A DNA stretch of 64,000 bases, taken from Isoetes taiwanensis (lineage: Eukaryota; Streptophyta; Lycopodiopsida; Isoetales; Isoetaceae). The position numbers and the translations under genes are program-made. Below the pieces are notes generated by a model that worked only from the letters and a program-made list of their open reading frames with translations, did not search any database and was not told where the DNA came from. The stretch lies in the NCBI GenBank assembly GCA_021234155.1, contig JAJEKV010000015.1, positions 7,777,138 to 7,841,137 of the forward strand, given 5' to 3'. Positions 12,250 to 23,620 of this stretch are shown piece after piece. How positions within the stretch are numbered: position 1 is the stretch's first letter; each line of letters starts with the position of its first letter.

Positions 12250-13844
12250 TCTGAACCCTGGTAGGTATACATGCGGGGACTCCCCTCCCCATGGCAACCA
12301 TCTCACCATGAGCGGGGCCCTCCGTCTATTCCGGGGCCATCTATGAAATGATGCGAAGAAAGAAGGTTCTGAATGGGTCATTCATTGCGCCTTCAATGGG
12401 ACCCTAACGTCGCGGAAGCATGAATACAAGGGTTAGCACCGCGGCACAAATACATATAAATAACCACCACGAAGGGTGGCGCATCCATCAAATACCAGCG
12501 GCATAGAATATGCATCTAAACCTAAAGCGCCCAAACCCGGGTTCTACCCGGCTCGGGGCTCGGTGTGGATCGGCCCGATGTTTGGGCCTCAAAGATCAGC
12601 CGAGGCCAGGGTCTTGGCATGGCGTTGCGGCATAGAACATCGGCTAGGGTTGTCCCTCCATCCGCCCCTCATTGCACACTTTGCGGATGGGTCAATTCAG
12701 CTATGGCCGCTATAGCCTTAGGAAGGCCAGGGCTCAAGGTATCACCCTTTGAACCTACTCGGGTTCATGGCGCTGGTCAGATGAGGCAGGTGGGGGAGCG
12801 TCCCCTTCGAATCACGGTGGTTCCATGGGTGAGCTAGAGAATCGTGCGCATCGGTGACTCCGCGTTAGAGTTGCCGACTTACTCACCCTAAATCTACTCA
12901 AAGTGCATGGTGCCCCATCACGGGTCACCACTACACCAGTGTCGGACCATGCAGGCCCTCAAGCGTGACCGGCTCTCGGGCCCTAGCTCTTTGTAGGAGT
13001 CTCGGGGAGCCTTGTATGTTGCGTGCAAGACCCCACCCCACTTCCTGCTTGTGTTCCTTAATGCGGTGCTAAGCGGACCAGCATCTAGGACCCGGTGGGC
13101 TCTTGTACCTGGCGCAATTAATGGGACTCTGGCTATCTAGGAGCATCTTGCAATACATGGCTCGAGGAGTCTCTACCCCGTAATTCCCCATTTTGAGTAA
13201 GACTAGACAAAGAACTAACAATCCATCCTTCGGAGCAAGAACCAAAATCGAATATAAAGAAAACTTACTTTATTACAACCAAGGGTTAGTTCCTATGATT
13301 GAAACACAAGAGAGCGAGAGAGCGAACACAACCAAGGCCCAATAGGGGCGTTATCGAAATTCCACGGCTATCCTAGCCACCCCGAGTTAAATTTGGACTC
13401 GTTACCATGGGCGGCTCCATCTCACGAGAGTTGAGGGTTGGGGGTTGACTTGGTATGGTGGCACTCGCTTGGTATGATGGCTCGGCTCCTGCTCCTTCTT
13501 TGGGGCCGAATTGGGGAGTCAAAAGCGAGGGGATAGGGATCGGGTTTTGACCCTAATTTGGCAATCCCCATGCTCCCTAATCGATTGGGGCAGGTGGCGC
13601 CTCCCCAAAACAGTAATTAGCCTAACTAATCCTATTTAGTCCTTAATGTCCTAAGTTATAGGTTATTAACTTTAATGGTTAAATTAGCATAGCTAATTTA
13701 ATCCTCTTTAAAGTAACCCCCTAGGTTACCATTAAGTTGACGTACCCCATGTTGGCGTACCTTTAGGGGGGTGGCGTGCGTGTATTTATGCGTGTCGTAT
13801 AAATACGTGGCGTGAAACCCGAGTATAAAAATCGTGGAACGTCA
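12250..13844 (-). repeat. 5' LTR of the gypsy element (right copy)
   Basis: Partner of the left repeat. The plus-strand right end reads ...CGTCA at 13844, equivalent to 2459 in the left copy, followed by CAAAA, which could be a target duplication (a near match, CAAAC, lies at 569-573). The PBS next to its left edge was not found, so the boundary near 12000-12250 is open. Confidence 0.7.
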
Positions 13845-14340
13845 CAAAAAACACATCAAAATGTTGTGGTAATGATTAGATTATATTTGTTAGGTATTTA
13901 GATGGTTGCTCAAGGGCTGCTTTGTTGTTGTTAAATTTTCGTTTACTCCAACTTAGAAACAATACGTTGTTTGTCTTGCTATGCTTTCCAATGATGCACA
14001 GCCAAAAGGTGGAGTTATTATCCATGTGGCCTCCATATCAAGCTGTATTATTCAATGTCCATTAATTGCCTTCTTGCATTAGAATTTCCAAATATTGTTG
14101 TACTCTTTGAGTTTGAGAGAACAAATACAGATACATCCTTCTTGTATTATCTCTAAATGTGATGTCTATATAAGTCACAAACTCTGAAACTGTTGACTAC
14201 CAACTAGCAAGCAGGATTTACAAACACAAAGGGCCTCAAAGCTCTTGCAGACAAAGCCCCGGGATTAGAGTTTTGGATAGCTTTGGATGAGAGTTTAAGA
14301 CAAAAAATGAGCACCGCATAGATTTTTCAGGCGGAGGAGC
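13845..14340. other. Non-coding flank
   Basis: AT-rich plant-like DNA with no open frame of note and no repeat that I could match elsewhere in the window. Confidence 0.5.
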
Positions 14341-14523
14341 CTATTTACTAGGAGGTCGCCGGCGATGAAGCTTCTCAGAACCTTCAGAAAAATAATAATA
14401 GGTACTTCCATTCCTCAGCTTACTACCCAAATAGCCCAGCAAATTCAAAGCAGCTGAAGAAGATATACTGTCAATCATGGCCTTGAATTTGATGCTTAAA
14501 CGTGTAAGCTCAGACAAATAACA
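14341..14523 (-). CDS. Possible terminal exon, unknown protein
   Basis: A minus-strand open frame of about 60 codons runs from an acceptor-like site (ATATTTCAG, exon from 14523) to a TAG stop at 14341. The peptide contains AMIDSISSSAALNLLGYLG and ends in a basic RRRPPSK tail. It looks protein-like but I do not recognise it. It lies 650 bp downstream of the kinase fragment on the same strand; whether the two belonged to one gene is unknown. Confidence 0.25.
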   Translation of the reverse strand, partial: CYLSELTRLSIKFKAMIDSISSSAALNLLGYLGSKLRNGSTYYYFSEGSEKLHRRRPPSK

Positions 14524-15179
14524 CTGAAATATTATGTTCAACTTAAACACAAGCAAAAAAACCAGACGATGCAAACTCAGAATTTAAAGATGAAGGGTAT
14601 TATATAACAATAAATTTTCCTGCACCTTATGGCTCCTCAGTATTCACTAGAAACACATTTAGTTTAATTCTTAATGAGAAATTATAGTCTCCCATCCCTG
14701 CACTGTATTTTCTAGCAGCATGGCTGCTTTGGTTCTGCTATCACCAACAACATAGAAAAACAAACAGAGCTCTCTTACCTATACCATGTGATGCAACTTT
14801 GAGTTATGCCTTGACAAAACTATCATCTTCGCCATAGATGGATACTCCTACAGTGTAAGTGATGCTGGCTCTAGCCATGGGAGCTTAAGACCTCACATTC
14901 ATGTTTTGTTCTATTGCAGGTAGTGTGAATTGGTATCAAGACTTTGAATGCTTGTACCCATGTGAGTGTTAACTAAAAGCATTTTTCTGCAGTATCTCCC
15001 TCCACAGATGCCAGCAGGTTAATCTGGAATCAAAACCAAGCCAAGACCTAAAACAAGGCTTTTCTATCTTTGAGACTAACTTTGGAGGAAAATGGTGTAA
15101 TACATTGGGATTGGGATACACACGCACATTTTAGTTTGACATTACACATTCACATCAGAATTAGAGCAAGACTCGGTAA
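14524..15179. other. Intron-like or intergenic DNA
   Basis: AT-rich, with stops in all frames and no recognisable motif or repeat. It separates the possible terminal exon from the kinase remnant. Confidence 0.4.
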
Positions 15180-15757
15180 GTACCGAATGGGTGACTTTTA
15201 ATGACGATACTATTCATCATAAAGAAGAAACATGGAATATCCAACACGTCATTAAGGGTTCCAGGGCTTCCAATGGTGAACCACTTGCAGTGAGTAACTG
15301 TATTATGACAATTCCCAAAGAATAAATGTCAGATTTAGGACCAAAAAGATGGGTTTGTTGATATTCTAGATCCACATGGGCCTATGCCTCATGGTCGCTT
15401 GCCCTCATTATTTGTAACTGCAACATCTATTGGAGCAGTTGTTATTGGTCTTGTTAATTTACTAACATTATTGTGATTCAGCGGTATAATGCCTAGCTTC
15501 AGGTCATAATGAAAAATGGTTTCTGGTTTTGAATTATGAAGGAAATGCAGTGTTGTTGCTATTTCAGCCGCAATTCGAAATCTGAAATACCATGGAAGAG
15601 GATGAATATTATTTTGGCGCAATAGACGATCTTCTAACCTTCCATTCTCCATATATTCATAGACAAGGCACCCTTTTTCTACACAAGCTCCCAACAGACG
15701 TACAATATGTGGATGATGTATATGACCTGAAATTTCGACCTGGTCCATAGCAATCAA
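15180..15757 (-). pseudogene. Fragment of an RLCK / U-box-type protein kinase
   Basis: The minus strand encodes kinase subdomains III to IX in order: HIHHPHIVRLLGACVEKG, then CLVYEYMENGRLEDRL, FRIAAEIATTLHFLH, and a catalytic loop reading FHYDLKLG in place of HRDLKP. After a frame change near 15370-15390 comes FGPKSDIYSLGIVIIQLLT, the segment after the activation loop. The GACVE.GCLVYEYM.NG..EDRL pattern is typical of plant U-box kinases (PUB/RLCK-IX type). The ATP-binding loop, the DFG segment and the U-box are missing. The HRD arginine is replaced by Tyr and the DFG region is corrupted, so this is a non-functional remnant. Confidence 0.8.
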
Positions 15758-16563
15758 TCATTACATAACATTCATGAAACTACGTGAAGGTCTCGGGGAT
15801 TAGAAAAAATTGCCTTCACACATTGGCTACAATTAGAAAAAATGAATCAGGAACAAGCGAAACAAGAAAGAAAAAAACTAATGTTCAATCTTACCTGATA
15901 AATTGCCCTCTTCAAATTGTCTGCAAGACATCCTTCAAGATCAACCTACAAGCCTTTCCTACTCCTTCCTTGTAATAACTTGTAATAACGAAAAAGGTAC
16001 TTATCTCTTGTTTCCCTTCTTCTAGATAACGAACAAAAAGAGCCACGATTAGCCGTGATCAAGAAGCTCCTTATTTTTTAAAAGCAAATACCAAAGCTTT
16101 CCTTAAACTTATCCACAACACGATCAAATACGACAAAGAAAAAAAAAATTGGCTGCAAAGGCACCAGGTCTCAAAAAGACTCCGATAATCCCTAGAATGT
16201 GATACATGCATGAGTAGAAGATGTAGGTTGAAGACAATTGGGCCTGTGCACAAAAGAAAAAATGCACCACTCAAGAAAACAATCTAAAAATGGTCAATGC
16301 AGAGATCGAATCCAAAATGTAAGAAATAAGATAGATATAAATATAGATGAATTTTTACGTCGAGGGAAACCCAACTGGATTATGGGACGGTACATGCAAG
16401 GGCAACATCCCATATAAAACCTGGGGACTAGGCCCCTATCACCAAACAGAATAACCAAATATTAAAAGACTACCAAGAAGAAGATAATGCTAGTGCTAGT
16501 GGTAATTTTGTGCTCCTAAAATTATCTAGACATAGTCAGTCCAAGGATTGGAAGGCCATTGGT
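15758..16563. other. Intron-like or intergenic DNA
   Basis: AT-rich, stops in all frames, no recognisable motif. The missing N-terminal kinase exons would lie here if present, but I could not find a glycine-rich loop. Confidence 0.45.
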
Positions 16564-17244
16564 CTAGAATAATTGCCGCTCCTCTCCTGTACACTGCCCA
16601 TTTCTTTTGCAGGCGGCTGCCCTCACCTTGCAGAGCTCCTCCTTATGGTTACACAATTGAAGAGGGGAGAGGTCCTGCTGTACTGAGGAACTAGTCCCTC
16701 TGAGATGGTTTCTATGCTGAAGAACATGTAAGCGGCTAAGAGTGTCTTGAAACTGAACCAAAAGATGGCGATGACGATCAGGTCTTGCCGCTCCCACCCT
16801 AGTAGCGGAGACAACTCCACCAACATTCACACGCATGACATCTGTGAAAAAATGCAAATTTGCATCCACGTCAGAATGAGCATCATCTTCTGCCTCTGCA
16901 ACCCCTATAATATGCAAGTTCAGGCTCCTGGTAACAGAAGATACCGAGGCAGCATGCCCCTGTCTGTTAGCTGGACACTGCGACTCCTGATCCACTTGGG
17001 GTTGTGGAGATGTCTGCACTCCTATCTCAACATGTTCCCTTTCCAATGTCTGCACTCCCGCTTCAACACAATGTTTCTTCTGTGGCTGTAATTCTATATC
17101 TAGTGTCTGTACTGAGGCATCACTTGTGCCCACATACTGGGCTTTAGGGTCTGGAACAAAGGCATGTATTAACTGTAATAAGTGTGCCCATCTCTCAATA
17201 GACACGATCATAGATGTGGCCGTCATTCCTTCAGATTCAGGCAA
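16564..17244 (-). CDS. LINE ORF1-like protein, C-terminal nucleic-acid-binding part
   Basis: An open frame of 226 codons. The N-terminal half has three repeats of a short acidic motif ending VQT (SDASVQT, EAGVQT, EIGVQT) and is otherwise low in structure. The C-terminal half reads RVGAARPDRHRHLLVQF, then RLHVLQHRNHLRGTS, then QQDLSPLQ and a basic helix. The order (basic strand, R..L..R..LRG, DL(S/T)PLQ) resembles the RNA-binding C-terminal domain of LINE ORF1 proteins in plants. No endonuclease follows directly, so it is a fragment of an element or a free-standing relic. Start ATG at 17244 is the first in frame. Assignment is by pattern and moderately sure. Confidence 0.5.
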   Translation of the reverse strand: MPESEGMTATSMIVSIERWAHLLQLIHAFVPDPKAQYVGTSDASVQTLDIELQPQKKHCVEAGVQTLEREHVEIGVQTSPQPQVDQESQCPANRQGHAASVSSVTRSLNLHIIGVAEAEDDAHSDVDANLHFFTDVMRVNVGGVVSATRVGAARPDRHRHLLVQFQDTLSRLHVLQHRNHLRGTSSSVQQDLSPLQLCNHKEELCKVRAAACKRNGQCTGEERQLF

Positions 17245-19879
17245 TGATGTTCTTCATGTTGGGCTATGGAGCTAGCAGATAATATGATTATATTTTAGGC
17301 ATAGATTTCTGGCAGCACTCTGGCAGCCCCACCAACAGAATTCTGTCAAAGAATTCCGCATAAATTCTCAAAATTAGACATAGAATCCACACCTAATCTA
17401 ACCCTTCTGCACCAAATTAGAATAGGATCTGCACTGGATTGAGCCTTCTCCATGTCTTGGCTCCAACATCACTTCGTCCATAAATATTACCCCACGAAAA
17501 AGTATTGCCATATATGTATTGTGATAATCTATGCAAGGAGTAATTTAAAAGCAGTGCAGCTAGGCTTCAGGGTATAAAGGGAGCTATGAGCCTAGTTGTG
17601 GTGGTGTTGGAGTAGTAGTAATCATAATTTGTGCTTAATAATATAACAAGTATATCATATGCTGAGTTTTGAGCAAAGAATAATGTTTGCACCTAGACAT
17701 CGCTAAACCACATCTTCTTTGAAACTTTGGTTTTGTGCACATATGACAGTGCTAAGCAATCAAGAAATGAAGCAAGTCAAAACAAATAGTTGATCACTCA
17801 AGTTTGCCATTATAATTATTTTTCAAATGGTTATGTACAATTTTGTTTATTTATATCTATACAAGTCCCTTATTATGTAAGGACTACATGAGACTGATTG
17901 TGTATTGCATGAGTAAACCTTTGTTAGATTTCTATTCAGTGAAATTCTGTAAAGAGTATGATGATAAAGAAGCAACAGTAAAGAAGTAATAATACAATGA
18001 TAAGCAATCATATTATACTACAACCAACTTGCGTAAATTGCATGGTTGAAACTTTAGTAAACTTTCATACCTAAGTCAAACTCAATTAGTGAATATGACA
18101 AAGATTCACAAATTCTCTAAGAGATACCACGTTGAGAGTGTATTGGAAAGCTTCACATCAATGTCTTGTGAAGGATGACCCACTATTCATCGTTACAACT
18201 TAATGCAGGAGTTATTACATTGGCTTTGTGTTTCTTTCGCTTTACCATTGAACCCTCAAATCTTAAATCCCATGAAGCATAAACCCTAGTTGATAATCCT
18301 AGACCACTTAACCCTAGATGCTAGCAAAAAGAAAGGTCAATCTAATTAAGAGTTGAACACACAGTCAAAGTCATATGTAAGGACTATATAAACTCGAATG
18401 CAAAAATCAACTCAAAATGCAATGGAACTCTAAAGTAAAAGTGAAAATAAAATACTGTATGGACCTACCCATCAAAATCATTTTCAAAATGTTAGTCGCA
18501 TGTAGGAAATGCTGTGTCGGGCAGCCCATGAAAACCAAATTAAAAGTGAAAGTAAAAGCACATAGTTCTGTCAAAGCCAACCCACGAGGTGAAGTCAATA
18601 TATAGCTCAGGATACGAATCAAATTACATATGAAGATCTCATTTCGTGATTCCCTTGGATTTCATGAATAAATTATATACTGGTTCATTGAACAAAAGGT
18701 TCATGCAAGCACAACGTTTTTCAAGGAATATGGAAGATCTATCAGTGGTTATCTGCAATGATTGTGGGTCAGAAATGGTATGAAAGCACCCTAAACTCCA
18801 AGTCCTAAACCTTACAACATAATTGAAAAAAACACCCTAGCAAATCCTAACCACTAAACCTATAGATTTTAAACCAAAAATCAATATTTGGCATTCCCTA
18901 AACCCCTGTATCCAAGGATGTCGAACATTTCTGCAAAGTAGAGACACATATTAGAGAAGGCAATGAAATATGTACTTTGCTCATGATAATAATTGGCAAT
19001 TTGCTCGAGATTTAATGTCTACATGTTCGTCGTGATTGTGAGGGTTATAAATATACTATATAGTCTTAAATGCCACGAAGCATAAACCCTAATTGATAAT
19101 CCTAAACCATTTAAGACGAGATCTATGGAAGGTGCGCTTGGTGGTCAGTTACTTCTATCCTGTAATCGTTCAAGGAGGAGCTAATGGTGAGACGATTGAT
19201 ACTTAATGAAGGAAGAAATAAAGAAAGGATGAAATAGGGAGGAGGATAATGCAAGGAGCCGATGATGCTTAAAGATGATTCCCACAGTTGTCCCACTACC
19301 TCCAAAAATTGGCTACCTATCCGCAAATGCGTTTCAAAAATATGCTAATGCCACGATTTCTTTTGGGAAATGCACAAAAAAGATAACTGATTTCTGCCTC
19401 CCGCAAAGGCCTAAACATGCAAAACCGGCTTAAGCATGCAAATTCCGACGTAAGCTCACTATGAAAAAATCGTTAATGTCGACAACTAAAATATATGTGC
19501 AACCATATCTTATTTAGAAGCGGTGACATTTTGCAAAATTACATAAGCGCAAACGCTACCGTAGTCCATTGAGTTGCAAATTTACATTAGCACACCAATT
19601 GAGAAAGGTGCTTTGAAGTCTGAGGATACAAAAGTACATAAAAATCTACCGGTTTTGATATCCAAAAATTCTGTAGAATATGTAAGGAGATTGAGGATAG
19701 TATCAAAATGAAGATGACTATGTCCATGCAACATCATCTTAATTTCTAATTAAGGTCCTTCACTTGATTAAAGTTGTTTGTTATTCTCCTATGGTGTTAA
19801 ATTCTTTTGGTGATTTTCTCATTTCAACTCCCTGATTCGACCATTGTTGTAAGGAGAAGAGCGTTTGAAAAGGTGTAGC
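17245..19879. other. Non-coding DNA without identifiable features
   Basis: About 2.6 kb with no supported gene. It carries scattered AAACCCTA-type words; a roughly 40-base stretch around 18270-18315 (GCATAAACCCTAGTTGATAA) recurs near 19077-19115 (GCATAAACCCTAATTGATAA). They are too sparse for a telomeric tract. Confidence 0.5.
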
Positions 19880-20092
19880 AAATTACTATGATTGAACTCA
19901 AACGTATTTTGAAATGCTTAAGATAAGCATAAAAGTTAATATGTAACATAATAACAGGGGGTTTTCTTTGTGTTTTTGTACACTTTTCACTAAGGTTTTC
20001 CTATGATTTTGTGATGTATTCAAATGGATGTACTAATGCGTACATCTAGAGTGCACCATTTCTGCGCCATTGATTTTAGCCTTTTTTTTCCG

Positions 20093-20206
20093 ATGGTCAA
20101 CAACCAATGGCTCACAACAAAAGCCCTTTTTTTGTGCGTGTGGTGCATAATGGTCAACAACCAATGGCTCATAACAAAAGCCCTCTTTTTGTGTGTGTGG
20201 TGCATA
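20093..20206 (+). repeat. 57-bp tandem duplication (two copies)
   Basis: 20093-20149 and 20150-20206 are near-identical, each starting ATGGTCAACAACCAATGGCTCA and ending in the same GTGGTGCATA, with a handful of substitutions. It is probably non-coding. Confidence 0.85.
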
Positions 20207-20916
20207 ATGGGCACATGAAGGGCTTGAAGGGCGCATGTAGTGCGGTTTCCCATGCCCGGCAACACATTTCTTATCATAACTTTTGATCCAGAGCTCTGTT
20301 TGAGATGATTTTTATTGCGTTGGAAAGCTCTCTCCGAGATCTTTTTGATAGTGTATGATATGGATATGTTTGGTTAAGTTATCTATGCTAAAACAGCAAG
20401 TTGTCGGCCGGTTTTGGTAGGCTTTCACATCCTACCAGCTGATTAATACAGGATTGCGCTATTGGATATTGTTTTATGGCTCATTCCGAATGAAGCTTGC
20501 AAAAATTACCATGCATTTTTAGATTTTGAGGCTTCTAGATCCTTGTGCTAACAAGCAGAAAAGTTTCCCACTTTGGTTTCTCACCACAAGAATTCATGGA
20601 GGCCAAAGGCTGCTGTTAAATTCCAGTTGAAAAATCTTTGTGTATGGGTGTTGCAAACTTTATGACTTTCAAAATAATGGGATCAATCTGCTCTATCTTT
20701 ATGGTAACTTTTACTTATGTTCTATTTGTTTTATTGTGATGAAATTCAAAAGCTACAGGTAATGAAAGCCTCAAATGAATTCTAGTTTTTTTCTGGTTTG
20801 AATTATAAAATTTGTGTCACACCGGGGGGGGGCGTCCCTAAGGCCCCGAAGGGGCCAAAAATTTTTTTTTTGCAACACAAACCATTAACATCCAACATAT
20901 AAAAATTAAATCTCCC

Positions 20917-21442
20917 AACACATAACAACCAACACATAACAACCAATGACATTAACAACCAACACATAACTACCATTGACATTAATTAACACAACCATTG
21001 TGTCCAACACATTTAAATTAAAATCCCCCTTAAACCCCCTTTGGTTTGGGTGCATATTCACACGGGGGGTGACTCCGGGCAACGAGAGATGTTGGATAGG
21101 CATATTCACCCCTTATTCCTTAATCTACACCGTACGTAAAGTTCCTCGTTTGTGGGGTATGCAAGTACAAAATTTGCTATACTGTATAACAAGATTTGCA
21201 AAATACTATAAGATTTCAAGCAGAATACTATATGGTGTTGATTTCGTACGTCCAAAATACAATTATGAGGGCTCTCGCTGCCCTACGTCACCCCCGTATG
21301 AATATGCACCCAAACCAAAGGGGGTTTAAGGGGGATTTTAATTTAAATGTGTTGGACCCAATGGTTGTGTTAATTAATGTCAATGGTAGTTATGTGTTGG
21401 TTGTTAATGTCAATGGTTGTTATGTGTTGGTTGTTATGTGTT
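20917..21442. mobile_element. Foldback (long-TIR) element
   Basis: The left arm (20917-21073) is the reverse complement of the right arm (21285-21442) over about 157 bp with few mismatches; about 210 bp lie between. The outer part of each arm is built from short repeats of CAACACATAACAAC, and the inner end reads CACGGGGGGTGAC against GTCACCCCCGTATG. No transposase frame is present, so it is non-autonomous. The corresponding place in segment B lacks it, which supports insertion, but 19945-20916 is also missing there, so the true element may be larger. No target duplication was identified. Confidence 0.75.
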
Positions 21443-21655
21443 ATATGTATCACATCTTCCGAAAAGCCTTTGTCTCTTTATGCTTATAGTACAACATCAT
21501 GTCAGTTGTTTGCATGATTACAGCAAAAATATGTTTTGTTACTCCACGATGCCATGTTGAAGGAGGCTTTGAAGTTCTGAATTGGTTGTTACTATTTCTT
21601 ATGCTTAATGATATGGTGCATGCCTTTTGAAATGGATAGGTCTTCATGATGACAT

Positions 21656-22290
21656 ACAACAGCACAAGCAGTTGGGTAGGGTCGTCCTTCTTGGGGATTT
21701 CAATGCACGGACAGGAGTAGAGCAGCCCATGAGACTTGACCCCCTCGCTGGCAATGTCCTGCAGCTACGTCCCGCAGAGGCAACCTGGCGACGAGGATCG
21801 GATGACAGCCAGCTCACTCGCTTTGGCAGACAGTTGTGTGGTATTTTTGACTTGATAATTTGCAATGGCCTGTCACAGTGGCCCGCTTCTCGCAAGTGCA
21901 CCTGCAGACAGGACAATCAGGGGGAGGGTCTAGTGTGGTGGACTATGTGCTCGTAGTTGCGCAAGATATGCATCTCATCAGTCGTTTCCGGGTGGGCACC
22001 GACAGTCGGGATGAGGAGGTCGACTCAGACCACCTCCCACTTTATTTGGACATGGTTTGGCAAGCCACCAGAACCCCTACTATGCCAGCCCCTCGCCATC
22101 CTCAGTTGCGACTAGATTATGAGCAGGCAGAGGACTACGTCGAGATGCTCATGGACGCCCTGCTAGCAATTCTGCGGACCCCCACACTAGAAGCGGATAG
22201 ATGGGCCGGTTGGTTGAGCTATTGCGGGATGCGTGGGACAGTGCTTTGGCGGACCCACCCCGTCGCCATTTCGGGGGACAGCAACATTTC
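21656..22290 (+). pseudogene. LINE APE-type endonuclease, partial
   Basis: Carries VVLLGDFNARTG (about 21683-21718), then LTRFGRQLCGIFDLIICNG. After a +/- frame change near 21890-21930 comes GGSSVVDYVLVVAQ, with SDHLPL at about 22026-22043. GDFN, VDYV and SDH(L/P) are the conserved C-terminal half of the exonuclease-endonuclease-phosphatase fold used by LINEs to nick target DNA. The N-terminal half, with the first catalytic Asn and Glu, is lost by 5' truncation. One frameshift splits the remainder. Confidence 0.8.
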
Positions 22291-23620
22291 AGCGTAACCG
22301 GTGGTTTGATCACGGAGTGTAAAACGTAAGCGCCGGCTCGAGTCACGATGCGGATCGGTACATGCTTGCGAGGCCACCACATAGTCTTTGCGCCCATCTA
22401 AAGGACACAAAAGGCGCGGTACCTTGCGGTATCGAGGGGAGATGTTGACTCTTTGGACACTCATCCTCGAACCTTTTGGCCTTGGGTGCTTGAAGGCTAG
22501 CCCGCCCTACGGGGGACATCACGGGCGGTGGGAGCGCGTACTTGCGGCGGCTCTATGACCCACCGTGGGGGCCAGCGTCGCCCATATCCCCACCGGGATG
22601 GCCCCCATTGGTTCTCGCGGAAGAGGATGTTGTGGAGGGCCTACAACGGTGGCTAATGGGAAGGCGGTGACCTCGATGGTATGCGGTAGGCGAGTTACTC
22701 AAATGGGCGGGGCGACCAATGGTGTAGATCCTCACTACCCCGTTCAACGAGCATTGCGGGAAGGTTTCCCCAACAATGGACCCCTGGCGGGGGTTGTCCC
22801 CATTCACAAAGGCGACCCGACTTTATTCGACCAATTCACCAGAACGATCATGGTCGGTTCAAGATTTGCCAAACCGCTTCGGCATTCTCGGCGGCTGATT
22901 GACCGTTGAGGCGGCAGATGTGCGAGCCCTCACACAAGTAGGCTTTAGACCCCGCCACTCAACGATTGACCATATCTTTACACCGCTGCGGCGATTGAAG
23001 ACAAGCCGAAACCATGGCCGGGGACTTGTATTCTTTGCGTTGTGGACTTTTGAAGGCTTTTGATCACGGTCCCGGGAAAAGCTATGGGCTAGATTTGCAT
23101 CAATGGGGCTGTATGGCTGCACATCTGCGTAATGCCATATACAAGCTGTATGAGAGTTGTTTTGGCGGGGATGCGCCGACGGGCCAAGCATTCACCAAGT
23201 AGTATCGGTTAAACGTGGCTGCCCCTCTCACCAACACTTTTTGCCTCTACATTGACCGGTTAGAGCCCCGGCTTCTCGAGCATAGGGGGATGGCATACGA
23301 CTTTTGCACCAGGTCATCCGCCGGGGCCCACACCCGAAGCTATGCGGTCTCATCGGATGCCCTTGACACATTCTACCGGGCTACAAACATGCGGCGTGAA
23401 TCGCCAAGACCGGGGTGGTTCTCATATCCTCTTCACGCCACCCCACGCCTCCCCGCACTCACATATCGGGGACAACTTTGTGGAGGTCACACCCACCTAC
23501 AAGTACCTAGGGGTGGAGTTCCCCTCCTGCCTCTGTTGGGGGCGTCCATCCGCTATTGGTGGTGGCAGTGAAGCGCTTTATGCCATGCGGAGAACAACAA
23601 ATCCCGTGCGAGCTCTATGA
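22291..23620 (+). pseudogene. LINE reverse transcriptase, heavily frameshifted
   Basis: Recognisable blocks in changing frames: GFRPRHSTIDHIFTLRR near 22940-22995, a VDF.KAFD equivalent near 23040-23065, LFCLYIDRLEPRLLEH near 23237-23280, the place of the YADD box near 23338-23360 (seen only as a broken SYAV..SDAL), and GDNFVEVTPTYKYLGVEF near 23468-23520. Their order is standard for a non-LTR reverse transcriptase. The stretch is poor in CAG/CTG words compared with 21660-22280, and the frameshifts are concentrated here. That suggests unpolished sequence as much as decay. Confidence 0.75.

Larger units (their letters stand above)
900..13844 (-). mobile_element. Ty3/gypsy LTR retrotransposon, degraded as assembled
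   Basis: Two direct repeats, about 900-2459 and 12250-13844, flank a minus-strand interior with gag-like, protease, reverse transcriptase and integrase fragments in gypsy order (integrase after RT). The inner edge of the left repeat is a purine-rich tract on the minus strand followed by TGACG, and the right repeat ends at the same bases, so the LTR 5' end is well placed. The other LTR edge is not resolved. Every domain is recognisable only by switching frame. The LTR pair differs mainly by short indels and changes at CAG/CTG sites. The element is about 13 kb, long for a chromovirus-like gypsy element, because about 4 kb lies between the 5' LTR and gag and 1.4 kb lies downstream of integrase. 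Confidence 0.8.

Noticed and set aside
18270-19115. AAACCCTA words suggesting an interstitial telomere
   Set aside because: Only isolated single units separated by unrelated sequence; no tandem array.
20820-20870. ACCGGGGGGGGGCG and GGCCCCGAAGGGGCC as possible ends of a larger transposon or Helitron
   Set aside because: No matching second end, no CTRR hairpin terminus and no Rep/helicase frame; it may simply be part of the DNA flanking the foldback element.
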